A stretch of DNA of 64,000 nt from Pythium myriotylum (lineage: Eukaryota; Oomycota; Peronosporomycetes; Pythiales; Pythiaceae). The stretch's first letter is position 1. Each line of letters starts with the position of its first letter. The stretch spans positions 558,001 through 622,000 of the forward strand of contig JALJCQ010000015.1 in assembly GCA_023091665.1 (NCBI GenBank). The letters are read 5' to 3'. Made by a program: the position numbers and the translations under genes. Of the stretch, positions 1 through 8,602 are shown piece by piece. Below the pieces are notes generated by a model, which did no database searches, had not been told where the DNA came from, and saw nothing but the letters and a program-made list of their open reading frames with translations.

Positions 1-113
1 CGCAGCAGGTCAGGTGGCGTGGCGGTTGTTTGGCCTCGAGCTACCCCAGGATGAGTACGCTGTCCCCGACAACTGTACCTTCAGCGTTTGCAGGGCGATG
101 GGTTCACCGTTCA

Positions 114-422
114 AGATGGACGATAGCCGCTTGGCGATGAATGACACCTTCACCACGCGATCGACAACCCAGTGGACAGACACAGACTCGACTCTCCAGG
201 ATCTACTCATCAATGACCTCGCGCACCAACTGACCGACAGCACCCCGCAACCGCAGATGCAGCTGGACCTCATCCGCCTACTTAAGATTCCACACCCAAC
301 GAGCAGCCAATCAGGCTCATGGACAGACACAACCGGTAGGACACCACCAAGGTGAGCGGACATTAGGCCACTGATGTAAGCTTCCTCAATACAAAAAAAA
401 AAAAAAAGATGGACGATAGCCG
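114..422 (+). mobile_element. poly(A)-tailed retroposon with 16-bp target duplication
   Basis: The 16 bases agatggacgatagccg occur at 114-129 and again at 407-422. Between them lies about 277 bp that ends in a run of A residues (392-406). A direct repeat flanking a 3' poly(A) insert is the signature of target-primed retroposition (LINE, SINE or processed transcript). The 3' part of the insert (about 302-392) recurs at 55025-55122, again followed by poly(A) and with its own different target duplication, so this is a family of at least two copies. The insert has a partly open plus-strand frame, but I do not recognise the protein; it could be the 3' end of a LINE, a SINE, or a retrocopied mRNA tail. 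Confidence 0.7.
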
Positions 423-797
423 ACGGTGTAGGCACGGTTATTTGTGGTGTTTGGCTAAAGCGGGTAATGCGTTAAGCTTGTACTCTAAAGAAGCCTGGTA
501 TGACATTACCTGCAACAAGAAGGTATGTAAGACATTTCCAGCGATATGGATATTACGCACGTCGAAACAGGCATTCAAAATCCAGTAGGAAATGCAGACG
601 CTCACCATAGCAGTGCTTGACCATAGAACGGATGAGTTACGTGGGTGAACGTCTGTGCTTCTCCGGTTACTACGTAAAAAGCATGTGAACAGTTGCGTCG
701 AACTCTGTCTACATACACTTTACTCCAGCACGGAAAAGAGATAGACCCACTACTTACAACCATATACAAAATACTCGGCGGATGCGCGCATCCGCGT
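423..797. other. intergenic, no feature recognised
   Basis: This stretch between the retroposon and the 3' end of the first LPMO gene shows no convincing reading frame, repeat or RNA gene. It would include the 3' untranslated region of the minus-strand LPMO gene. Confidence 0.5.
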
Positions 798-1778
798 CTA
801 GTTCGTGTGAGCCTTGCCAGGCGTGTACTTGTTCCCACGCTGGAGCGCATCGAAACCGTACTCATCCGCCTCGTTACCGGCGACGGGGAGGTCGTCTTCG
901 CAGTCTGGCTCCGGGAGGTCCTGGTCGCAGTCCTCATCGTTGGTGTTGTTGCCGCCACTGTTGTTGTTGCTGTTACCGCCGCCGTTGTTCTTGTTGTTGT
1001 TGTTGCTACCGCCGGACGGCTCGGGAAGGTCCTGGTCGCAGTCATCATCTGTCTTTCCACCGCCACTACTGCTGTTGTTCTTGTTGCCATTACTTGCAGG
1101 TGCTGGAGCTGGTGATGGAGGTTTGGGGGTCGTGTTGGCCGGTGTAGGGGTCACTGAGGGCGTGTTGCTACCAGAGTTCCCGCCATTGTTGCCTCCAGAT
1201 GAGCCGCCAGTCTGGCCAGTTCCCTTCAATGGCGCGCAGCTGATATAAATCTGCCAGTCCTGCGAATGTAGTGCGAGCCAAATGAACTTCAGCTGCTTCG
1301 CGTTCGCGCAACCAGCCTTGTTGATAGGTAGATTCACTGGCTTAGTCGTGTACTTGCCTGCGCAGTTGTCCTCCTGGAACACACGCGTATTGTCGCACCA
1401 AACCTCACAAGGCCCCACGTGAGAATCCGGAAACGACGAATACTGCACCTGGTCAGGCACATCCTGCGGTTCACCTCCAGCGGGTGTGAGACCACATGAC
1501 GGCGTGGAGGGAGACTTTTTCTCAATAAACTCCTTGAGTGACTTGTACGAGCTCGCTTTGAATGCCTTCGTGAAGGAATCGACGTTGATTTGCGGCGAGT
1601 TAGAGAACGAGCCTCCCTCCGGTACAGGAAGGATAGTGGAGCCGCGTACTTCCGTCACATAGCGTGTCGGGTCGCCTGACGTAGGGAGCTGAGCCTTCGG
1701 GATGATCATGTATCCATGGCCAGCAACAAGGGATGGCAAAGCAGCAGCAAGACAAGCGCTCACGATGGTGGTCTTCAT
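798..1778 (-). CDS. AA17-type lytic polysaccharide monooxygenase 1, acidic Cys-rich tail
   Basis: The 326-aa protein begins with a 20-residue signal peptide (hydrophobic core then SLVAG) cleaved directly before His21-Gly, which gives the mature N-terminal His that every copper LPMO needs for its histidine brace. The catalytic domain runs to about residue 187 and has six Cys (95, 124, 128, 139, 157, 181), His120 and His171, and a Gln176-x-Tyr178 motif like the copper-site motif of other LPMOs. The HGYM start and overall pattern fit AA17, the oomycete family reported as pectin-active secreted virulence enzymes in Phytophthora infestans. The tail differs from the other copies here: a Thr/Pro linker, then Asn/Gly-rich stretches with two copies of a DCDQDLPEP motif, and a C-terminus without the RSYDF motif. 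Intronless. Substrate is inferred from family only. Confidence 0.9.
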   Translation of the reverse strand: MKTTIVSACLAAALPSLVAGHGYMIIPKAQLPTSGDPTRYVTEVRGSTILPVPEGGSFSNSPQINVDSFTKAFKASSYKSLKEFIEKKSPSTPSCGLTPAGGEPQDVPDQVQYSSFPDSHVGPCEVWCDNTRVFQEDNCAGKYTTKPVNLPINKAGCANAKQLKFIWLALHSQDWQIYISCAPLKGTGQTGGSSGGNNGGNSGSNTPSVTPTPANTTPKPPSPAPAPASNGNKNNSSSGGGKTDDDCDQDLPEPSGGSNNNNKNNGGGNSNNNSGGNNTNDEDCDQDLPEPDCEDDLPVAGNEADEYGFDALQRGNKYTPGKAHTN

Positions 1779-1800
1779 GTCTAGTCTTCACACCTCTAGT

Positions 1801-1814
1801 AAATTGGGTAATGG
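1801..1814 (-). promoter_or_regulatory. oomycete-type core promoter of LPMO 1
   Basis: On the minus strand the block reads CCATTACCCAATTT, about 22 bp upstream of the ATG. It matches the Inr plus flanking-region core promoter known from oomycete genes (YCAYTYY then CAWTTT), and an equivalent block lies upstream of every other LPMO gene in the window. Confidence 0.65.
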
Positions 1815-3447
1815 TGCTGATCAAACGAGAGGCAGCGGTGTCGTATTTGATGGAGAGGGGACAGGACAGTTCCCAGAGGTCTGCGCTGAACATTGCGGGA
1901 GACTCGTAGAGACGGTGACGCTGTCGAGATGAGCTGACGGTCTGCAGGGCTCACTTTGTAATCTCGTGTACAATTGGTACATAAGGTTTCGAGCCTCATT
2001 CTCTTGAGATGAGTATCCTGAGCATAAAATCATGCCAACGCTTGTGAATATAACAAATTCTGTAGGTATGCAGTGCAGGGTGAGCAAAGAAGCAGCTGGT
2101 TCATGGCTTCGACTCGTCCGTCAAGACCAGCTCGACGGTTTGTGTCTTTCTATGGAACATTTGTCTGGGTGCATTCAGAGGGAGACAGTGGAGATGACGG
2201 ATATTCTGTCTGATTGAACTGTTGGGAGACGGAATGGATCAATATGCCATACGGTTTTTTAAGACTCAAATCGACGGTCAGCGCGAGTCTCCCAGAACCG
2301 TATGGATTATCTGTCCTTGGACAAGTATGGTCCAACCCGGGATACTCACTCCTGACAAATGTTGGCCCGTAATCGAGTCGAACATGTGTCTGGGAGCAAA
2401 TAGCTCTACCTCTTTGTGTTCGGCATTCCCTCCACACGTATTTGATATACAGAACCAGGCTCCAACAAATATGGGTGAACAATCATGCAGTCGTAGTGGT
2501 CATGAGGCTTCCTAGCTGGCCACTGAGGAAGCGAATGGTGATTATAGCTATTTTGCGAGTGAGCGAAGTCGGACTCAGGCCAACCTGTTCTTGTGCTCAT
2601 GAGTTCACGTATTCAGAAATGTTCTTGTTTTATCCATCGCGGCAAAGAATGGCCCGTCCGATCCTGTCGTGACATGATGTCTGCGAGTGCAAATTCTATG
2701 CATTCATCATTCGCACGAATTGGGTACCATCGCCCAGCTTCACGCAATTGCGCCGAGTGAGCCAGGTAACTAACTCCTGTAAACAAAACCAGGTCGCGAT
2801 GGCTGAGTAGGTCGCGAAGCCGGAATGCTTTGATACTTTCTCCACTTTTGGTTGTGATGAAACACATGGAATCAACGCAATGTGTTTCACAGACCCCACA
2901 ACAACGATCCATCGACAAGAAGTGCGGCTGTTCAATACGATCATCGCTATGGATCTTGCTTCAGCGCCTTGTTCATCAAGAAAAGGGCTGTGTCTACAGT
3001 AAAGACCCCTGGACATGGGTGATCCTCGTTTGGTTTGATATCAAACCGAACGAGGAACGGAACAAGTTGGAATTCAGAGGACTGTTTGGTCCGCTGAGTA
3101 ATCTGTTCTATTCTCTCGAGAGAATCGGTCGCTGATTGTTTGATTTCCCTTTAACTGATTTTCAAATTGACAGGATACTACGTAGTAGAATTCACTGTCA
3201 ATCGAGATTACCCTCCCGTCAGTGCGGACTAACGCTCCCTATCCTAAAACAGCAAAAGCTCCATGACACGAATGAGCATTTTCTTCTAGAATGATGCAAG
3301 TAAAGAAACAAACCGCTACGTATGAATTTTAGTTGCATCGTTCCCCACCTAGTACCAAAATGGCACATTTCAACTGTCCATATCGCAGAAATTTATTGAT
3401 GTTCACAGCACAAACACGCTTCACGGCAACAGACGACCGACCAGATT
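1815..3447. other. intergenic, no gene recognised
   Basis: The ~1.6 kb between LPMO 1 and LPMO 2 contains only short frames with no family resemblance, and I see no RNA gene or transposon ends. The part next to 3447 is 3' flank of the minus-strand LPMO 2 gene. Confidence 0.5.
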
Positions 3448-3667
3448 TTAGTTCGTGTCCACGTCGTCGAAGTCGTAGCTACGACCACGGAAGGTGTTGC
3501 CGTTGTTGTTGCTGCGGTTGCCATTGTTGTTGGTGCGGCCGTTCTGGCCGTTGGTCCGGCCGTTCTGGTTGTTGCGACCGTTTTGGTTGCCGTTGTTGTT
3601 GCCGTTGTTGCCGTTGTTACCGTTGTTACCGTTGTTACCGTTGTTGCCATTGTTACCGTTGTTGCCA

Positions 3668-3702
<35 letters not shown>

Positions 3703-4278
3703 AGTGCTACCGCTGCTACCACTTCCCTTAAGTGGTGCGCAGTTGATGTAGATCTGCCAGTCCTGCGAGTGCAGAGCCAGCCACACGATCTTCAGCTGCT
3801 TCGCATTTGCGCAACCCGCCTTGTTGATCGGAAGCTTGGCTGGTTGCTGAGGGTATTTGCCCGCGCAGTTGTCTTCCTGGAACACACGCGTGTTGTCGCA
3901 CCAGACTTCGCAAGGGCCGACGTGCGAGTCCGCGAAGGCAGACCATTGGACCTGATCGGGCACGTCCTGGGGAGTTCCGCCAGCCGGAGTGAGACCACAC
4001 GACGGAGTAGACGGAGACTTCTGCTCAATGAATTCCTTGAGCGACTTGAACGAACTCGCCTTGAAAGCCTTCGTGAACGACTCGAGGTTGACTTGTGGCG
4101 TGCTGGAGAACGATCCACCGGCGGGAATCGGCAGGATAGTCGATCCACGCACTTCGGTGACGTAACGCGTGGGGTCACCGGAGGCGAGCTGGGCCTTGGG
4201 CACCATCATGTATCCGTGGCCAGCGACGAGAGACGGCGTGGCCGCGGCGATACAGGCGAGGGCGATGGCGGTCTTCAT
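3448..4278 (-). CDS. AA17-type lytic polysaccharide monooxygenase 2, NGN-repeat tail
   Basis: The 276-aa product starts at the ATG at 4278, because only this start gives a proper signal peptide (20 residues ending LVAG) followed by the mature N-terminal His-Gly-Tyr-Met-Met. An in-frame ATG at 4452 would prepend 58 residues and bury the signal peptide. The catalytic domain carries the same Cys set, the SHVGPCEVWCDN segment and the LHSQDWQIYI segment as LPMO 1. After CAPLKGSGSSGS the tail is a near-perfect run of Asn-Gly-Asn triplets encoded by 9-bp units (3590-3705), then Arg-containing NGR blocks, and it closes with RGRSYDFDDVDTN. The repeat run is likely length-variable between strains. Confidence 0.92.
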
Positions 4279-4297
4279 GGTTTGAAACGAATCACTG

Positions 4298-4313
4298 CAA
4301 ATTCGAGAGTGAG
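4298..4313 (-). promoter_or_regulatory. core promoter of LPMO 2
   Basis: Minus-strand CTCACTCTCGAATTTG lies about 20 bp upstream of the ATG at 4278 and fits the oomycete Inr/flanking pattern with a slightly diverged flank. This also favours the 4278 start over the upstream ATG at 4452. Confidence 0.55.
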
Positions 4314-5269
4314 ACCGAGGACAATTGGACCCACTGGGAGCACTCCACCGAGGAAGGGTCTGAAATCTGCCGAGTCGTGACCGGTGCAGGATGATTGCCA
4401 CAACGAAGGGACCAGATAGAAGTGCCAGCGCTGTCTCCAACATTGAGGCCACAGCAACTGGATATGGAGCAGCACCTTGCCTCTACCCTAAATAAAATTT
4501 ATGTAGCAAAGTATCCAAATATGTCATAGATAGAGGTTTCTCTCAGGTGAAAACTTGGACGATTAGAACTTCATGGGTACTCTGTATTCATTTAAAAGGG
4601 TCAACGGATGTAAAGGATGTCGTTTCGCACGTAACATCCGTCTTCCTGCAGTATGGGTGATGCTCCGCTCACCGGGTGGACAGGCTCCCGGGAAGAAGAC
4701 AGTTGTACTGTACCTCAGGAGAATTTCAAAGTCACGACGCTTTCCTACTCCTTTAGTCATCTCTGCCAGCGTTTCTTTCGGTCCCACGTAATGCGCCCTA
4801 CCTAGAGATCTGTCGGTGCAACGGACACACCAGGCGACTTTTTCCTCCTTGGAAAAACAAACAACTACTGTACGTGTTCGCGTCAGATTTGGGAGCTATC
4901 CAATATACAAGCACCAGAGGGTTTACTGTACTCCCAAAACCAGAAGTCCTATCCACAGTACAAACCGAGAAAACAGTGCCCCCAGGCCAGCCTCTGGTAT
5001 GCACTGTACTGCAGTGTACATCAAGCTTAAGGGCTCATTTGGTAGTACCATAGATAAGCTGTTGGTTCTGTACTGGATCTCACCTTCTGGGGATCTGGCT
5101 CTGTCGTACCGTAGTGACCATCATTTGCTTTTCTGACTTGATTGTCTGCGTTGGTCGAGCTCCCACTTTTGCGAACTTCAATGCACGTAATCCACGCGAT
5201 CGTTCCGGAAAACAGGCTGTTTGTGTAGTCATTATGGATCGATAACGTCCGTGGGCACACTCATCCATC
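4314..5269. other. intergenic, no gene recognised
   Basis: No convincing gene, RNA or transposon terminus was seen here. The right end is the boundary at which similarity to 11827 onward begins (see the tandem duplication). Confidence 0.45.
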
Positions 5270-5911
5270 TACATGGCTAAAATTGAGCATTCAATCAGGC
5301 GACAGACTTCGTGACGACTCGTTCTGAAGAAAGTTTGAACGGATAATTCATAATGAAAGATCACACCGTCGTGGATAATCTCAGACTACCACAACTGGAT
5401 CATCTACACTCTCGACGCATAAGCTATGACGGTTCGAAGCACCATACACTGTACTTCTAGCGCAAGCCAACAATCCGAATGAAGTGGCGCCTCGGGCAAA
5501 CGGTACATTTTACGTCTTGCTCCTCTTTCGTGAGGCCACTTCTCCTGTCCTAAAAATGTAAGTTGTCGTGCGCTTTCTTTCCCTGTTCAGACTTCATAAC
5601 GAGGTATGTGGAGCCGAAAACTATCGAGAGTGAGATTGAAGACATAGACCACCTAGTTGCTGGGCACCTCGCGGAACCCGTGTCTTCCATACGCTTTGTT
5701 CCTCTCTTTCAACACCTCATCGGATGAATCGAACAGTGGACTGTTCACCTTCACGATCGCGACATCTGGTCTACAGTGCGGTCAAGATCGATTGTACGAC
5801 ACCAGCTGTCCCAGTCGTCCTGGCTGCTGCTCCACCACCACAAGTCTCTTGAGCGCCAGGCGCCTCATTATGGTGTAGAAGCACATTCCACGATCGTGCC
5901 GTGAAACGCGA

Positions 5912-5970
5912 GAGAGGATGGCAATTGGCAATTGCCATCCTCTCTCCAGTGCAATTGCCAATTGCACTGG
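5912..5970. repeat. two adjacent perfect palindromes
   Basis: Arms 5912-5927 and 5929-5944 are perfect 16-bp inverted repeats around one base, and arms 5946-5957 and 5959-5970 are perfect 12-bp inverted repeats around one base. The matching place in duplication copy 2 (about 55286-55302) has only a single unduplicated stretch, so the palindromes arose in copy 1 after the duplication. They lie 126 bp beyond the stop codon of LPMO 3 and could form hairpins in its 3' untranslated region. Confidence 0.85.
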
Positions 5971-6095
5971 TAGACTTCTCATAAATGAGTTCATTCAGGG
6001 CTTTGTGCTCGGTTTGTGTCGCAGTGCCATGTACGAGAGTTTATTGAATGTATCGGCACATACATGCATCATACGAAGAATGCAAATGGAGGAGC

Positions 6096-7205
6096 TTAAG
6101 CACGGTCCACGTCGTTAAAGTCGTAGCTACGGCCGCGGAAGCTTCCGTTGTTGCCATTGCTGGAAGCGCGGTTCTTGCTCTTCTTCTTCTTGTTTCCACC
6201 ATTGTTGTTGCCACCGTTGTTGTTGCTTGAACCGTTGTTGTTGATCCCGCCGTTGTTTTGTTTGATTCCACCGTTGTTGTTGGCTCCGTTGTTGTTGCTT
6301 GAACCGTTGTTGTTGAACCCGCCGTCATTTTGGTTGATTCCACCGTTGTTGTTGGCTCCGTTGTTGTTGCTTGAACCGTTGTTGTTGAACCCGCCGTCAT
6401 TTTGGTTGATTCCACCGTTGTTGTTGCTCGCACCGCTGTTGTTGCCGCCTTCGTCGTTGTATCCGTCGCTGTTGTTATTTCCACCACTGTTGTTGGTATT
6501 TCCACCATTGTTCGCGTTCCCACCACCGTTCTTGTTATTGTTTCCACCATTGTTGTTGTTCCCGCCGGTAGCAGAATTGTTGCTGCCACCGCTGTTACCA
6601 CCGTTGTTACCGCCACTGTTACCACCCGACGATCCACCACTCTGGCCGCTTCCCTTCAACGGAGCGCAGTTGATATAGATCTGCCAGTCCTGCGAGTGCA
6701 GAGCCAGCCACACAAACTTCAGCTGCTTCGCATTCGCGCAGCCAGCCCTGTTGATCGGAAGCTTTGCCGGCTGCTGAGTGTACTTGCCCGCGCAGTTGTC
6801 CTCCTGGAACACACGCGTGTTGTCGCACCAGACTTCGCATGGGCCGACGTGTGACTCGGCAAACGACGACCACTGGACCTCGTTCGGCACATCCTGTGGA
6901 TCACCTCCAGCGGGAGTAAGACCACACAACGGTGTCGACGGAGACTTCTGCTCAATGAATTCCTTCAGCGACTTGAAAGAGCTCGCCTTGAAAGCCTTCG
7001 TGAACGATTCGACGTTGATTTGCGGTGTGCTGGAGAACGATCCGCCCTCGGGAATCGGCAGGATGGTCGATCCCCGCACTTCGGTGACGTAGCGCGTGGG
7101 GTCACCGGAGGCGAGCTGAGCCTTGGGCACCATCATGTATCCGTGACCGGCGACGAGAGACGGCGCGGCGGCGGCGATACAAGCGAGGACGATGGAGATC
7201 TTCAT
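6096..7205 (-). CDS. AA17-type lytic polysaccharide monooxygenase 3, 24-residue repeat tail
   Basis: The 369-aa product has a 20-residue signal peptide, mature N-terminal HGYMMVPKAQ, a catalytic domain to about residue 187 with the shared Cys, SHVGPCEVWCDN and LHSQDWQIYI segments, then a long Asn/Gly-rich tail. Inside the tail are three tandem 24-residue units of the type NNGGINQNDGGFNNNGSS, encoded by 72-bp repeats between about 6220 and 6430. The last 40 residues are a Lys-rich KKKKSK patch and the conserved end RGRSYDFNDVDRA. One residue of note is Leu in STPLCGL where its paralogs have STPSCGL. It is the copy-1 counterpart of the split LPMO 5 gene. Confidence 0.92.
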   Translation of the reverse strand: MKISIVLACIAAAAPSLVAGHGYMMVPKAQLASGDPTRYVTEVRGSTILPIPEGGSFSSTPQINVESFTKAFKASSFKSLKEFIEQKSPSTPLCGLTPAGGDPQDVPNEVQWSSFAESHVGPCEVWCDNTRVFQEDNCAGKYTQQPAKLPINRAGCANAKQLKFVWLALHSQDWQIYINCAPLKGSGQSGGSSGGNSGGNNGGNSGGSNNSATGGNNNNGGNNNKNGGGNANNGGNTNNSGGNNNSDGYNDEGGNNSGASNNNGGINQNDGGFNNNGSSNNNGANNNGGINQNDGGFNNNGSSNNNGANNNGGIKQNNGGINNNGSSNNNGGNNNGGNKKKKSKNRASSNGNNGSFRGRSYDFNDVDRA

Positions 7206-7223
7206 GGCTTGGAGCGAGTTGGC

Positions 7224-7241
7224 GCAAATTGGAGAATGAGC
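7224..7241 (-). promoter_or_regulatory. core promoter of LPMO 3
   Basis: Minus strand reads GCTCATTCTCCAATTTGC, ending about 19 bp upstream of the ATG. It fits the published Phytophthora 16-19 bp core promoter (GCTCATTYYNCAWTTT) at every defined position. Confidence 0.8.
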
Positions 7242-7825
7242 GCGGAGAGCATCATAGTCCGCCGGAGGTCGACTGGATTTAGGGTCGTTACCAGTTCATA
7301 TTGGTCTCTTCTACATTCAAACTGTACTGCTTGACTCTGGGAGACTCAACATTAGTCATTATTGTGGACCATCGAGCTGATGGGGGTCAACAAAATGAGG
7401 GCTCGACGAAGAGAAGTGGGGTACTCGAAGTTGTCATGGAACCAACTGGAAAACGAGCGCGAGCGGCCAGGCCTCGGAGCGAATGTTTGATAGACTGAGT
7501 TTTGCATTTTATCACGTTAGTCGGGTGTCTGATGCGGACTTTGTGAAGTCTGTCGTTCTGTTGGACGCAACATATTCGCTTATAGAGTGTTGATGTGTAA
7601 AGGTCGCTCCGAGCGTGCGTGTGGATGACTACAGGGAACGCCGCCACCTAACATTCGAGTCCGAGGATAACACTTCTAAAGACATGAAAGCATTTGATTC
7701 AGATAAGGCACTCAGGACAGTCTTGCCCTGTGCAGTGTGTGTAGGTTCCACTACTGAAGACTTGTGGGTCATACATAGCACAACTTGAAATGAACATGGA
7801 TGGCCAATTGACGACACGACCGTTT
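7242..7825. other. intergenic between LPMO 3 and LPMO 4
   Basis: No gene is recognised. From about 7577 to 8602 this DNA shows no difference from 62426-63451, whereas sequence on both sides of that tract differs between the duplication copies. Confidence 0.55.
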
Positions 7826-8470
7826 TCAGTTCTGCTTTCCATCCATGTCCTCGAAGTCGTAGCTGCGCGAGCGAAGCTTGTTGTTGCTGCTGCTACTGCT
7901 GCTGCCCTTGAGCGGGGCGCAGTTGATATAGATCTGCCAGTCCTGCGAGTGCAGAGCCAGCCACACGAACTTGAGCTGTTTGGCGTTCGCGCACGCAGCT
8001 TTGTTGATGGGCAGCTTTGCCGGCTGCTGAGTGTACTTGCCCGCGCAGTTGTTCTCCTGGAAAACGCGAGTGTTATCGCACCAAACCTCACACGGGCCGA
8101 CGTGGGACTCGGCAAACGACGACCACTCGACATGATCGGGCACCGGCTGGGCTGCACCGCCAGAAGGCGTGATACCGCACGACGGTGTGCTCGGCGATGC
8201 TTTCTCGATGAGGGCCTTGAGCGAGCTGTAGCCGCTCGACTTGAACGCCTTGGTGAACGAGTCAATATTGACCTGAATCGTGCTGGAGAACGAGCCACCT
8301 GCAGGAACCTTCAGCACGTTCTGGCCGCGGATGGTCGCAGCGTATCTCGTCGGGTCTCCAGAAGCGAGCTGAGCCTTTGGCAAGATCATGTATCCGTGGG
8401 CGTCGACGACGGTCGGGGAGGACACAGCGGCGACGGCGACGGCGCAGGCGAGAACGATGGAGGACTTCAT
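7826..8470 (-). CDS. AA17-type lytic polysaccharide monooxygenase 4, short form
   Basis: The 214-aa product has a 24-residue signal peptide ending TVVDA, then the mature His25-Gly-Tyr-Met. Its catalytic domain diverges from LPMO 1-3 (RYAATIRGQNVLKV in place of RYVTEVRGSTILP) but keeps the Cys pattern, SHVGPCEVWCDN and LHSQDWQIYI. The tail is only a short Ser/Asn linker followed by the conserved end RSRSYDFEDMDGKQN, so the end motif does not depend on the repeat tail. The protein is identical to LPMO 6 at 62675-63319. Confidence 0.92.
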   Translation of the reverse strand: MKSSIVLACAVAVAAVSSPTVVDAHGYMILPKAQLASGDPTRYAATIRGQNVLKVPAGGSFSSTIQVNIDSFTKAFKSSGYSSLKALIEKASPSTPSCGITPSGGAAQPVPDHVEWSSFAESHVGPCEVWCDNTRVFQENNCAGKYTQQPAKLPINKAACANAKQLKFVWLALHSQDWQIYINCAPLKGSSSSSSNNKLRSRSYDFEDMDGKQN

Positions 8471-8488
8471 GGGTCTTGAACGTGAAAC

Positions 8489-8503
8489 GAAATTGGGAAA
8501 TGG
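8489..8503 (-). promoter_or_regulatory. core promoter of LPMO 4
   Basis: Minus-strand CCATTTCCCAATTTC about 18-33 bp upstream of the ATG fits the oomycete Inr plus CAATTT flank, and is nearly the same as the LPMO 1 block. Confidence 0.65.
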
Positions 8504-8602
8504 TCTTAAGGGTCCGTGCCTACTGAAGAGGTCCGAGTCGGACTCTCGGGGGCGCGTCGCGGGGTCGAGAGAAACCCTTGCACGATTTTAGGTGTTTTGC
8601 AT

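Noticed and set aside
3590..3705. Regular repeats that could be read as a CRISPR-like array (also 55780-55845)
   Set aside because: Units of 9 and 15 bp are contiguous without unique spacers; they are a coding minisatellite and an LTR minisatellite in a eukaryotic genome.
3494..3751. Leu/Pro-rich plus-strand frames opposite the LPMO tails (also near 6148, 61089)
   Set aside because: They look like membrane proteins but are the complement of Asn/Gly repeat codons on the other strand.
4279..4452. N-terminal extension of LPMO 2 from the upstream ATG
   Set aside because: It would place 58 residues before the signal peptide and remove the mature N-terminal His; the core promoter also lies between the two ATGs.
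798..8470. GPI anchor or transmembrane tail on the LPMOs
   Set aside because: No C-terminal hydrophobic segment is present; the ends are charged and aromatic (RSYDF).
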